Made by a program: the position numbers and the translations under genes. Positions 46,730 through 54,087 of a DNA stretch of 54,459 bases are shown here, piece after piece (the stretch's first letter is position 1; the number at the start of each line of letters is the position of its first letter). Source of the stretch: Sulfuricella sp. (GTDB lineage Bacteria > Pseudomonadota > Gammaproteobacteria > Burkholderiales > Sulfuricellaceae); contig JBAZID010000016.1 of the NCBI GenBank assembly GCA_041651995.1, positions 1 to 54,459 of the forward strand, given 5' to 3'. The notes under the pieces are model-generated. The model made no database searches. It was not told where the DNA came from and worked only from the letters and a program-made list of their open reading frames with translations.

Positions 46730-48049
46730 CCTCAGATTCACCAGGGTCTGCAGCACGGCATCCTGGGTCTTGATGGTCTGGGCGTTGGCCTGGTAGGCAC
46801 GCTGCGCCACGATCATGTTGACCAGCTCGGCCGTCAGGTCGACGTTGGATTCCTCCACCGCGCCGGATTGCAGCACCCCGAGGCTGGAAGTGCCGGGCGC
46901 GCCGATCAGCGCCTGTCCGGAGGCGGGACTTTCCGTCCACTGGTTATCTCCCAGCGGTTGCAGGCCCTGCGGGTTGGCGAAGTTCGCCAGCGCGATCTGG
47001 CCCAGGGTATTGACCTGGCCATTGGTGTAACGGCCAAGAACCGTGCCGTCATTCCCGATATTGAAGCCTGCCAGGCGCCCGGAGGCATAGCCGTCCTGGG
47101 TCAGCGCATTGACGCCGAAGGGGCTGCCGAACTGGGTTGTGCCAGTGAAATCCAAATTAAGGGTTTGCGTCGGGTCTACGCTTGCCGCTGTCCAGCCTAT
47201 GGTCTGAGCCGTGCCTGGACCTATGGGTGAGGTCAACAGGCCATCCGTACTGAACACCAGTTGGTCGAATGTCAGTACTGCGCCGCCATTATAAGAGCCG
47301 CCATCGATAACACCATGAACATCCCAGGGGCCAGGCACAGCAGGTACGGCGGGGGGACCAACTACGGCAGGGGTATCAGGAGTTTTAGTGAAAAACAAGG
47401 TCGCCACATGCGGGTTGCCCAGGCTGTCGTAAATGGTGGTGGAAGTTGAAGAGTTGTACATGTCAGTGGTGGGCTGCACATACGTTGGAGGTACGGTAGC
47501 AGGCACTACTGCTGTAAGCGTGGCGGGGAAAGGAGTCAGCGGGGTCGTCGGCGGGGTCATGCGAGAATCCAGATTCACCACAGGTGAGGCGAGCGTCGTT
47601 GCCTGCGGGTTGATGTCCGAAGTATTCAACTGCAAATCCCCCAGCGCTCCGGTCACGACTCCTCCAACAGCCTGGAAACCGGTCACATTCAGCCCGCCGC
47701 TGGTCACGATATAGCCATCCTTGTCGAGCTGGAACTGGCCATTGCGGGTATAGGTGGCGGTGCCATTATTGCTCAGGACGAAAAACCCGCGGCCGTTGAT
47801 CGCCACGTCCAGGGTATTGTTGCTGACGCTGATGTTGCCCTGGGTGAACTGTTGCGCCACCGTTGCCACTTTGGTGCCGATGCCCACCTGGCTCGCGCCC
47901 GCGCCTGCCAGTGAAGCCGCAAAAACGTCCGCGAACTGGGCTTGCGAAGTCTTGAAACCCACTGTGCTCGAGTTGGCCACGTTATTGCCGATCACATCCA
48001 GGTTCTTGGAGGATGCGTTTAGGCCGCTCAATCCGGTTTGAAAACCCAT
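46727..48049 (-). CDS. flgE: flagellar hook protein FlgE
   Basis: Hook subunit, 440 aa. N-terminus is MGFQTGLSGLNASSKNLDVIGNNVANSSTVGFK and C-terminus is EESNVDLTAELVNMIVAQRAYQANAQTIK. The surface part has Pro/Thr/Val-rich low-complexity stretches (about 170-200 and 225-245). GGAG precedes the ATG at 8 bases. Confidence 0.96.
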   Translation of the reverse strand: MGFQTGLSGLNASSKNLDVIGNNVANSSTVGFKTSQAQFADVFAASLAGAGASQVGIGTKVATVAQQFTQGNISVSNNTLDVAINGRGFFVLSNNGTATYTRNGQFQLDKDGYIVTSGGLNVTGFQAVGGVVTGALGDLQLNTSDINPQATTLASPVVNLDSRMTPPTTPLTPFPATLTAVVPATVPPTYVQPTTDMYNSSTSTTIYDSLGNPHVATLFFTKTPDTPAVVGPPAVPAVPGPWDVHGVIDGGSYNGGAVLTFDQLVFSTDGLLTSPIGPGTAQTIGWTAASVDPTQTLNLDFTGTTQFGSPFGVNALTQDGYASGRLAGFNIGNDGTVLGRYTNGQVNTLGQIALANFANPQGLQPLGDNQWTESPASGQALIGAPGTSSLGVLQSGAVEESNVDLTAELVNMIVAQRAYQANAQTIKTQDAVLQTLVNLR

Positions 48050-48060
48050 GATATTTCTCC

Positions 48061-48714
48061 TTACAGAATTTCTTTGACTTCAGACATGGCAACCGGGCCC
48101 AGCCCGATTACATTCAGCGTCGCGCCCTGCACCCCCAGGGATACGCTGGAAACCTGCCCCACCGCCAGCGCAGTGGCAGCAACCGCTTTACCGCCTTGCT
48201 CGGCAAGCACTTCAAAGGTGTATGCGCCGTCCGGCGCTGCGGCGCCGCTATCGGTCGAACCGTCCCACTGGAACGTGACGCTGCCCGCCGCGCTCTGGGC
48301 GCCCAGATCAGCGGTATGGATTACCGCGCCGGAAGCGTCCTTGATATTGACCGTCAACTTGTCTACCGCCTGGGGCAAATCCACGCCACCGTAGGCCACG
48401 CCACCGGAAAGCTGCATCTTGTCGCCCGGGACCATGACACCATGACCGACCAGACTTGCCGCCTGAAATGACTGCCCGGCCAGGATAGAAGCCGTCATGG
48501 CGCTTGCAGCATCATTGAGCTTGCCCAGTTCGGTCACCGTGGAAAGCTGCGCCATCTGCGAGGTAATCTCGGCGTTGTCCATCGGGTTCAGGGGATCCTG
48601 ATTTTGCATCTGCGTCACCAGCAGCTTGAGGAAACGGTCTTCCGACTCCTGTGCGGCCGTTTTGGTGGTGGCCGTGGTCGTGGTCAAAGCCGATACTTCA
48701 TTTACCGTAGTCAT
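48061..48714 (-). CDS. flgD: flagellar hook capping protein FlgD
   Basis: Scaffold that caps the growing hook. It is 217 aa, with FLKLLVTQMQNQDPLNPMDNAEITSQMAQLSTV near residue 28 and a C-terminal FlgD Ig/tudor-like domain (about 85-215, GAVIHTADLGAQSAAGSVTFQWDG). GGAG precedes the ATG. Confidence 0.95.
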   Translation of the reverse strand: MTTVNEVSALTTTTATTKTAAQESEDRFLKLLVTQMQNQDPLNPMDNAEITSQMAQLSTVTELGKLNDAASAMTASILAGQSFQAASLVGHGVMVPGDKMQLSGGVAYGGVDLPQAVDKLTVNIKDASGAVIHTADLGAQSAAGSVTFQWDGSTDSGAAAPDGAYTFEVLAEQGGKAVAATALAVGQVSSVSLGVQGATLNVIGLGPVAMSEVKEIL

Positions 48715-48728
48715 GATTTCCGATCTCC

Positions 48729-49139
48729 TTATTGGCCTAGTTGCAGGGTTTTCTGCAATAGCGTTTTTGCTGTGTTCATCACGTCCGCATTGCTCTGGTA
48801 TGAACGTGAGGCTGAAATCATGTTTACCATTTCCTCCACCGCGTTGACGTTAGGCATGGTGACATAGCCCTTGGCATCGGCGAGCGGGTTCTTGGGGTCG
48901 TACATCAGCTTCATCGGTGCCGGATCATCAATTACCCTGGCCACGCGCACGCCTGCGGCAGCACCGTTGTTGCCGCCCAGCGGGGTGGCGCTGAATACCA
49001 CCTGCCTGGCGCGGTAGGGCTGCCCGGTTGAACTGGTGGCGCTGTCGGCATTGGCGAGGTTGCTGGCCACCACGTTGAGGCGCTGCGACTGCGCCGTCAT
49101 GGCGGAGCCGGAAATATCGAACAGATTGAACAGGGACAT
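48729..49139 (-). CDS. flgC: flagellar proximal rod protein FlgC
   Basis: Rod subunit, 136 aa. It begins MSLFNLFDISGSAMTAQSQRLNVVASNLANADS and ends VNAVEEMVNMISASRSYQSNADVMNTAK. It starts 2 bases after the flgB stop, with GAGG upstream inside flgB. Confidence 0.96.
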   Translation of the reverse strand: MSLFNLFDISGSAMTAQSQRLNVVASNLANADSATSSTGQPYRARQVVFSATPLGGNNGAAAGVRVARVIDDPAPMKLMYDPKNPLADAKGYVTMPNVNAVEEMVNMISASRSYQSNADVMNTAKTLLQKTLQLGQ

Positions 49140-49141
49140 GT

Positions 49142-49543
49142 TTATTGACCTCGCAAGGCAAGTTCGACGGTCTTGAATTTGCTGCTGACGCGATCCAGCG
49201 CAAACTGGTAGCGGATGGCGTTATCGATGAACTGGGTGCGCTCCACGTCCATATCCACGGTATTGCCGTCGATGCTGGGCTGGGCTGACTGGCGATAAAG
49301 GGTTTGCGCGCCAAGCGGGTTGCCGCCCTTGGGTTGCAGATGGCCGGGCGCTGTCGTATTCATGCTCACAGGCTGGCTGGATCCGATGGCCGATTTCAGT
49401 GTCCGGGAAAAATCGATGTCCACCGCCTTGTATCCGGGCGTATCGGCATTGGCGATGTTGCCGGCCAGCAACTGCTGCCGGTGGGCATGCAGATTGAGCG
49501 CCTTGCTCATGAATCCAATTTCGTCGTCTATCCTGCCGATCAT
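49142..49543 (-). CDS. flgB: flagellar proximal rod protein FlgB
   Basis: First rod subunit and first gene of the flgBCDEFGHIJ run. It is 133 aa from ATG 49543, with ALNLHAHRQQLLAGNIANADTPGYKAVDIDF and the C-terminal DMDVERTQFIDNAIRYQFALD. A TTG 9 bases further up is in frame but less likely. A sigma-54 type promoter lies 36-53 bases upstream. Confidence 0.95.
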   Translation of the reverse strand: MIGRIDDEIGFMSKALNLHAHRQQLLAGNIANADTPGYKAVDIDFSRTLKSAIGSSQPVSMNTTAPGHLQPKGGNPLGAQTLYRQSAQPSIDGNTVDMDVERTQFIDNAIRYQFALDRVSSKFKTVELALRGQ

Positions 49544-49578
49544 GGCCGCCAACCTTAAAACTTGATGATGGCGTCAAT

Positions 49579-49596
49579 GAAGCACGGATCGTGCCA
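49579..49596 (-). promoter_or_regulatory. sigma-54 promoter of the flgB operon
   Basis: Minus strand TGGCACG-ATCC-GTGCTT: the -24 element TGGCACG is exact, GG-N10-GC spacing is exact, and the -12 element GTGCT differs from TTGCA/T at its first base. It lies 36 bases before the flgB ATG. Enhancer sites for an FlrC/FleQ-type activator would be expected further up. Confidence 0.8.
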
Positions 49597-49613
49597 GTGA
49601 GGTGATTGGTATT

Positions 49614-49743
49614 GTAGGGCGGGTTAGCGGTCTTATCGCGTAACCCGCCAGGCGTTGCATAGCGACACAAACCATTTTTCAATGGGTGCCTGGCGGCACA
49701 TTTGGCGGGTTACGGCACAAACTCCGTGCCTAACCCACCCTAC
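49614..49743. repeat. GTAGGGYGGGTTA inverted-repeat element
   Basis: The outer arms GTAGGGCGGGTTAG (49614-49627) and CTAACCCACCCTAC (49730-49743) are complementary with one mismatch. Nested arms GTAACCCGCCAGGC and GCCTGGCGG / GGCGGGTTAC fold inside. No coding frame. It fills the space between the flgB promoter and the diguanylate cyclase gene; the remaining bases to 49806 are plain. Similar GTAGGG...CCCTAC elements are widespread in bacterial genomes. Confidence 0.8.
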
Positions 49744-49806
49744 ATTGACTTGCCAAGGGGAGGCCGGGAGGGGTTTGAAGGCGGCAAAAATTGCCGCCAC
49801 GGCAAT

Positions 49807-51483
49807 TCAGGCCGCCGGGATCACCCGGTTGCGTCCCGCTTCCTTGGCCTGATAAAGCGCCTTGTCGGCGCGGGAGATCATGGCTTCGGCGCCCTCGCCC
49901 TCGCCTCTCAGCGCCACCCCGGCACTAAAGGTGATGAGCAGACGCTGGTTGTCATGCATGAAGAAATTCTTGGTGAGATGGCGCTGCACCCGGGTCATGA
50001 CCTTGACCGCCTCATCCATGCCGGTATCCGGCAGAATGATCACGAACTCCTCACCGCCAAAACGGGCGATGACATCCGTTGGCCGCAGCGCTTCCCTGGT
50101 CACCTGCACCAGATGCACCAGGGCTTCATCTCCGGCATCATGCCCGTAGGTATCATTCAGGCGTTTGAAGTGGTCGATGTCGAGCAGCGAAACGCACATC
50201 TGCGCCTTCAGTCGATCGGCACGCGAGATCTCGCGTGCGAAAGCATCCGCCATGCCGCGCCGGTTGAGCGTGCCCGTGAGGTGATCCTCATGCACCAGTT
50301 CGCTGACCTGATCCAGCTCCGTTTCGAGCTGGCGGATTTTTTCCTCGGCCTCCTTGACCTCCTTGTGCGCCTGAGCCAGTTCGTCGCGAGAGCGAATCAT
50401 GTCAAGCTGCATCCCGCGGGTGTCTTTCATCAGATCGCCCAGGATCTGGTTAAGCTGGTTGATATCCTCGGTCTTGCTGATCGCCGCGGCATATGTTTCG
50501 ATCTTGCTGTGGTACTCGCCGGTACTGGCCGACATTTCGGACATGCGGTCGATGAATGTCGACATCATGTTCTTGATGGTGGCCCTGGCCTCCATCAGGC
50601 TATGTTTCAGATTGCCCTGCTTGAAAATCACTTCCTTGAAACTGCGCTCGGCGTCATACAGCACGCGGCTGTCCAGAGGCTGGGAAATGATGTCCTGAAC
50701 GACGGCAATCTGGCCAGTCAGCCATTTATCATCCAGCAGCAGCTCGCTGATATTATCGACCAGCAACCTTAACAACCGCACCAGGCCATCCAGCACCTGC
50801 GCATCGGAATCGTTGCGCAATTCCAGCTTGATCCAGAACTGCTTGAGTTTTTTCGCCACCCCCTGAATCGCCAGGGCGTCGCGCGCGGCGCGCGTCTGCT
50901 GGGCAAGCAGGATAGCCTCATCACGCAAATCAGGAAAATGGGACAGGCGCGGCGCCACACCGGTCTGAATCGTTTGAGCCAGCATTTCCCGCAATGCTTC
51001 CGGAACATCAGCCAGCGAAATTTCCACCCGGGCCACCGGCTCCGGCATTACGGCGGCCGGACCGCCCTGCGCGCCCTCGTCAGGCTCGAGCCCTTCCACC
51101 TGCACGCCCGGCTGAGTGGCGGGTTTTTCCCCCCATGAACCAACCAGCGCCTGCAATTTCGTGAACAGCACCGCAGGCTCTTTGGCAAAATTGCTCAATA
51201 CTCGCCCCAGACCCTCCTTTTTGCGCGACGCGGTCACCCCGCTCTGCTTGAGATCCCATTGACGGATCAACTCGCGAATCAGTTCGGCCCAATTGGCCTC
51301 GCTCCCGCTTCCGGATTTCGAAGGCAGGGCCTGATCGCCTTTGACCTGGCGTGCCGGCGTCTGGATGCCGGCGATTTCATCATAAATAGTCTGGTAATTT
51401 TCCGGGTTCGGAGCAATCCGCCGTGCCGCCAAAGTTTTGAGGGTTTCGCGGGCGATATCGGTAGGATTAGTAAAGGCAGGCAT
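49807..51483 (-). CDS. soluble diguanylate cyclase (GGEEF) with a long helical N-terminus
   Basis: Probable c-di-GMP synthase. It is 558 aa from ATG 51483. Residues 1-380 have no recognised sensor: a short N-terminal segment (TDIARETLKTLAARRIAPNPENYQTIYDEIAG), then mostly helical sequence with a coiled coil (about 335-385). A GGEEF domain follows (signature 476-480) with I-site RPTD five residues before it. It lies between the flgB operon and divergent flgA, suggesting a motility-linked role. Confidence 0.9.
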   Translation of the reverse strand: MPAFTNPTDIARETLKTLAARRIAPNPENYQTIYDEIAGIQTPARQVKGDQALPSKSGSGSEANWAELIRELIRQWDLKQSGVTASRKKEGLGRVLSNFAKEPAVLFTKLQALVGSWGEKPATQPGVQVEGLEPDEGAQGGPAAVMPEPVARVEISLADVPEALREMLAQTIQTGVAPRLSHFPDLRDEAILLAQQTRAARDALAIQGVAKKLKQFWIKLELRNDSDAQVLDGLVRLLRLLVDNISELLLDDKWLTGQIAVVQDIISQPLDSRVLYDAERSFKEVIFKQGNLKHSLMEARATIKNMMSTFIDRMSEMSASTGEYHSKIETYAAAISKTEDINQLNQILGDLMKDTRGMQLDMIRSRDELAQAHKEVKEAEEKIRQLETELDQVSELVHEDHLTGTLNRRGMADAFAREISRADRLKAQMCVSLLDIDHFKRLNDTYGHDAGDEALVHLVQVTREALRPTDVIARFGGEEFVIILPDTGMDEAVKVMTRVQRHLTKNFFMHDNQRLLITFSAGVALRGEGEGAEAMISRADKALYQAKEAGRNRVIPAA

Positions 51484-51552
51484 GTTCAGTTTGGACCGTA
51501 GGGGTATTCGCGGGAAGTATAGCACCCGCACTTTTTCAGATACAATCAAGGC

Positions 51553-52245
51553 ATGCCGACGCGCTTCCAACTATTTTTTCTGTTTCTGCTTCTGCCATTT
51601 CCAGCGCTCGCCGGCACACAGTGGCAGGAACTCGATACCGTCAGGAATGGCGCCATCCAGTTTGCCCGCCAGCAAAGTGCCGCACAACCAGGAACCGTGT
51701 CCGTCACGGCCATACCGCTTGATCCTCGCCTGCGCCTTTCCAGCTGCCAGGCCATCGATTTCTTCATCCCCACCGGAACCCGCTTGTGGGGTAACAGCAA
51801 CATCGGCGCCCGCTGCAACGCTCCCTCGCCCTGGACCGTTTACATCCCAGTCACCGTCAGCATCACCAGTGAAGTCGTATTCGCCGCCCGTCCTCTCGGA
51901 CCCGGCCAGACGGTCACGGAAGCTGACATTCTGCTGAAGAATGAAGACATCACCCAGTTTGCCTCAGGCGTCATTACCGACCCCAGACAGGCGCTGGGAA
52001 AAACCACCACCATCGGCGTGGCAGCCGGCTATCCGTTGCGCCTGGACATGTTGCGGGCTGCCTACGTTATTCTGCAAGGGCAAAGTGTTAAAATTCTTGC
52101 CAGGGGCCAGGGCTTCCAGGTCAACGCCGAAGGCAAGGCCCTGACCAACGCCACGGCGGGTCAAATCGTTTCGGTACGCAGTGGATCGGGGCAGATCATC
52201 AAGGGTACAGCGCGCGAAGGCGGCATCGTGGAAGTCCCGTTCTGA
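51553..52245 (+). CDS. flgA: flagellar P-ring assembly chaperone FlgA
   Basis: Periplasmic chaperone for FlgI. The 230-aa precursor has signal peptide MPTRFQLFFLFLLLPFPALA and the C-terminal SAF domain (PLGPGQTVTEADILLKNEDIT..., then GKTTTIGVAAGYPLRLDML). TACAAT at 51541-51546 could be a -10 box, but it is only 6 bases before the ATG. It is transcribed divergently from the diguanylate cyclase gene across 69 bases. Confidence 0.93.
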   Translation: MPTRFQLFFLFLLLPFPALAGTQWQELDTVRNGAIQFARQQSAAQPGTVSVTAIPLDPRLRLSSCQAIDFFIPTGTRLWGNSNIGARCNAPSPWTVYIPVTVSITSEVVFAARPLGPGQTVTEADILLKNEDITQFASGVITDPRQALGKTTTIGVAAGYPLRLDMLRAAYVILQGQSVKILARGQGFQVNAEGKALTNATAGQIVSVRSGSGQIIKGTAREGGIVEVPF

Positions 52246-52306
52246 ATGTATTTCAGAGCCATGCGTCTTTGCTATACTGGCGCGCAGAAATTTCCCCGGC
52301 TGCAGC

Positions 52307-52333
52307 TAAAGTTTAGTTCAAGGATGCCGCTAT
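52307..52333 (+). promoter_or_regulatory. sigma-28 (FliA) promoter of flgMN
   Basis: TAAAGTTT (52307-52314), 11 bases, GCCGCTAT (52326-52333). The -35 is exact, spacing is exact, and the -10 matches GCCGATAA at 6 of 8 positions. It lies in the flgA-flgM gap. A separate TATACT at 52273-52278 could be an additional sigma-70 -10 box. Confidence 0.85.
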
Positions 52334-52385
52334 GACATATAACAAGATTGCCCTGAACAATCAGGATTAGCGCAAAGGAAATATC

Positions 52386-52691
52386 GTGAAAATAGACAGT
52401 TCAACCAGCAAGACCGTTGCCACCCCGAGTGGCGAGCACAAGGTCGTGCGTGACAAACCAGCAACCACTCCGGAAAGCGCAACAGCCGGTAGCGCCACCG
52501 AGGTCAAGCTGACCTCTTCCAGCCAGCTCCAGGCCCTGGGCGGGAGCGGCGAAAGCCAGCCGATGGACACTGCCAAAGTGGAGGCCATCAAACAGGCGAT
52601 TTCCGAGGGACGCTTCAAAATCAACCCGGAAAAGATTGCTGACGGTCTGCTGAATTCGGTCAAAGAACTGCTGACGGACCCCAGGGCCTGA
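52386..52691 (+). CDS. flgM: anti-sigma-28 factor FlgM
   Basis: Holds FliA inactive until the hook is complete, then is exported. It is 101 aa, disordered Thr/Ser-rich at the N-terminus. The C-terminal FliA-binding helices are AKVEAIKQAISEGRFKINPEKIADGLLNSVKELL. It starts at GTG 52386 with AAGGAA 6 bases upstream, and is driven by a FliA-type promoter, giving the usual autoregulatory loop. Confidence 0.93.
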   Translation: MKIDSSTSKTVATPSGEHKVVRDKPATTPESATAGSATEVKLTSSSQLQALGGSGESQPMDTAKVEAIKQAISEGRFKINPEKIADGLLNSVKELLTDPRA

Positions 52692-52692
52692 T

Positions 52693-53175
52693 TTGGACCA
52701 TAAATCAGACACTGCTTTTGCCGTACTGATCAAGGCAGAGCTTGACGGCTTTCAGGAATTTCATCAATTACTGCTACAGGAACAGGGCGCGCTCATCAAA
52801 GGCGACACTGACCAGCTCCTGCGGCTTGCGAGCCAAAAATCCGAATTAATTGAAAAGCTGGCCGGACTCGGTGCCCAGCGTCACGGTCTCATAACCACAG
52901 CCGGTGGCACAAACAACGCCTCCGGCATCACTGCTTATCTTGACGCCATCAAGGCTCAAGCTTCAACACGCGAACGGTGGGGCAAACTGCTTGATTTGGC
53001 CCGGGAAGTTGATCAGCTCAACAGCAGCAACGGCATCCTCATCGACACGCGCCTGCGCCACAACCAGCAAGCGCTTTCCGCGCTCCACAGCGCTGCCAAT
53101 CCGGCGGCCAGCCTGTATGGCCCGGACGGCCAGATCAGCGCTGCCACAAGCGGACGGCGATTCGATAAAGCCTGA
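52693..53175 (+). CDS. flgN: flagellar export chaperone FlgN
   Basis: Cytosolic chaperone for FlgK and FlgL. The 160-aa mostly helical protein has the family pattern ELDGFQEFHQLLLQEQGALIKGDTDQLLRLASQKSELIEKL near its start and a Gly/Ser-rich tail. Start is TTG 52693, one base after the flgM stop, with AGGG upstream. The position after flgM supports the name. Confidence 0.88.
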   Translation: MDHKSDTAFAVLIKAELDGFQEFHQLLLQEQGALIKGDTDQLLRLASQKSELIEKLAGLGAQRHGLITTAGGTNNASGITAYLDAIKAQASTRERWGKLLDLAREVDQLNSSNGILIDTRLRHNQQALSALHSAANPAASLYGPDGQISAATSGRRFDKA

Positions 53176-53180
53176 GGAGC

Positions 53181-53208
53181 AGTCAGCTGAAAGCTGATGG
53201 CTGAAATC
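53181..53208. repeat. four heptamers after flgN
   Basis: Units AGTCAGC, TGAAAGC, TGATGGC, TGAAATC. They are the inverse orientation of the array on the other side of motD. Confidence 0.7.
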
Positions 53209-53222
53209 CGCAAAACCACACC

Positions 53223-54008
53223 TTACTGCAACACCGTTGTCTGCACTTTAACGTCCGGTTCTATCATGACGGTCACGCGCCGGTTACGCGCCCTGCCTTC
53301 ATTCGTGTCATTGGGATCGACCGGCCGCTGATCAGCGAAACCAATGGCTCTCAGGCGCGCCGGATCCACGCCATTCTCGATAAACAGCCGCACCACGCTG
53401 CTGGCACGAGCAGTCGAAAGCTCCCAGTTGGAAGGATAGCCCGGCGTGGAAATGGGAATGTTATCCGTATGCCCTTCGATCTGTACCGCATTAGGCACCA
53501 TGGCCACCACCTGCGCCACCGCACTCAATACCTGTATGGATGGTTTTTGCAGCAATGCCTGCCCAGGCGAAAAAAGCACGCTGGCATTGATTTCAACCGA
53601 GATGCCGAGAATGCTCTGGGTAACGCGCACATGGCCTTCCTGCACCAGCGGCGCCATCACCTTGAGAATATCGCTGGCGATCCCCTTCATCTTTTGTTCC
53701 TGCTGCTTTAGCTTGGCTTCCTGAAGCGGATCGCTTCTCTGCGGAATTTTCTGAGTAATCACGTTGGGCTTTCCAGCCGGAGACAGCGCGGGAGATTCCG
53801 TCTTCAAGCGTATTTCATCCTGGCTGGTAGGTGCGCGCTTGAAAGCATCGACAAGTGAATCGCTGAGGACACGATATTTGCCCTCATTGAGAGAGGAAAT
53901 AGCATACATCACGACAAAAAAGGCAAACAGCAAGGTAATGAAGTCGGCGTAGGAAACCAGCCAGCGCTCATGATTTTCGTGCTCTTCCGGTTTCTTTTTT
54001 CTGGCCAT
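53223..54008 (-). CDS. motD: flagellar motor protein MotD (MotB paralogue)
   Basis: Stator subunit anchored to peptidoglycan. It is 261 aa: a short basic N-terminus, one membrane helix with the proton-carrying Asp in SYADFITLLFAFFVVMYA (Asp near residue 22), and an OmpA/MotB domain (about 130-250, VQIEGHTDNIPIST...NWELSTARASSVVRLFIENG). The MotD assignment over MotB follows from pairing with a MotA-like gene in a flg rather than che/mot locus. The ribosome site is poor because heptamer repeats occupy the leader. Confidence 0.88.
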   Translation of the reverse strand: MARKKKPEEHENHERWLVSYADFITLLFAFFVVMYAISSLNEGKYRVLSDSLVDAFKRAPTSQDEIRLKTESPALSPAGKPNVITQKIPQRSDPLQEAKLKQQEQKMKGIASDILKVMAPLVQEGHVRVTQSILGISVEINASVLFSPGQALLQKPSIQVLSAVAQVVAMVPNAVQIEGHTDNIPISTPGYPSNWELSTARASSVVRLFIENGVDPARLRAIGFADQRPVDPNDTNEGRARNRRVTVMIEPDVKVQTTVLQ

Positions 54009-54010
54009 GT

Positions 54011-54087
54011 CATCAGCTTTCAGCCATCAGCTTTCAGCCATCAGCCATCAGCCATCAGCTGACTGCTAACGGCTGACTGCTGACCGC
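54011..54087. repeat. eleven heptamers filling the motC-motD gap
   Basis: Seven CATCAGC/TTTCAGC units and four TGACTGC/TAACGGC/TGACCGC variants run without a break for 77 bases. They start two bases from the motD start codon and end on the first base of the motC stop triplet (TAG, 54089-54087). Confidence 0.88.
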
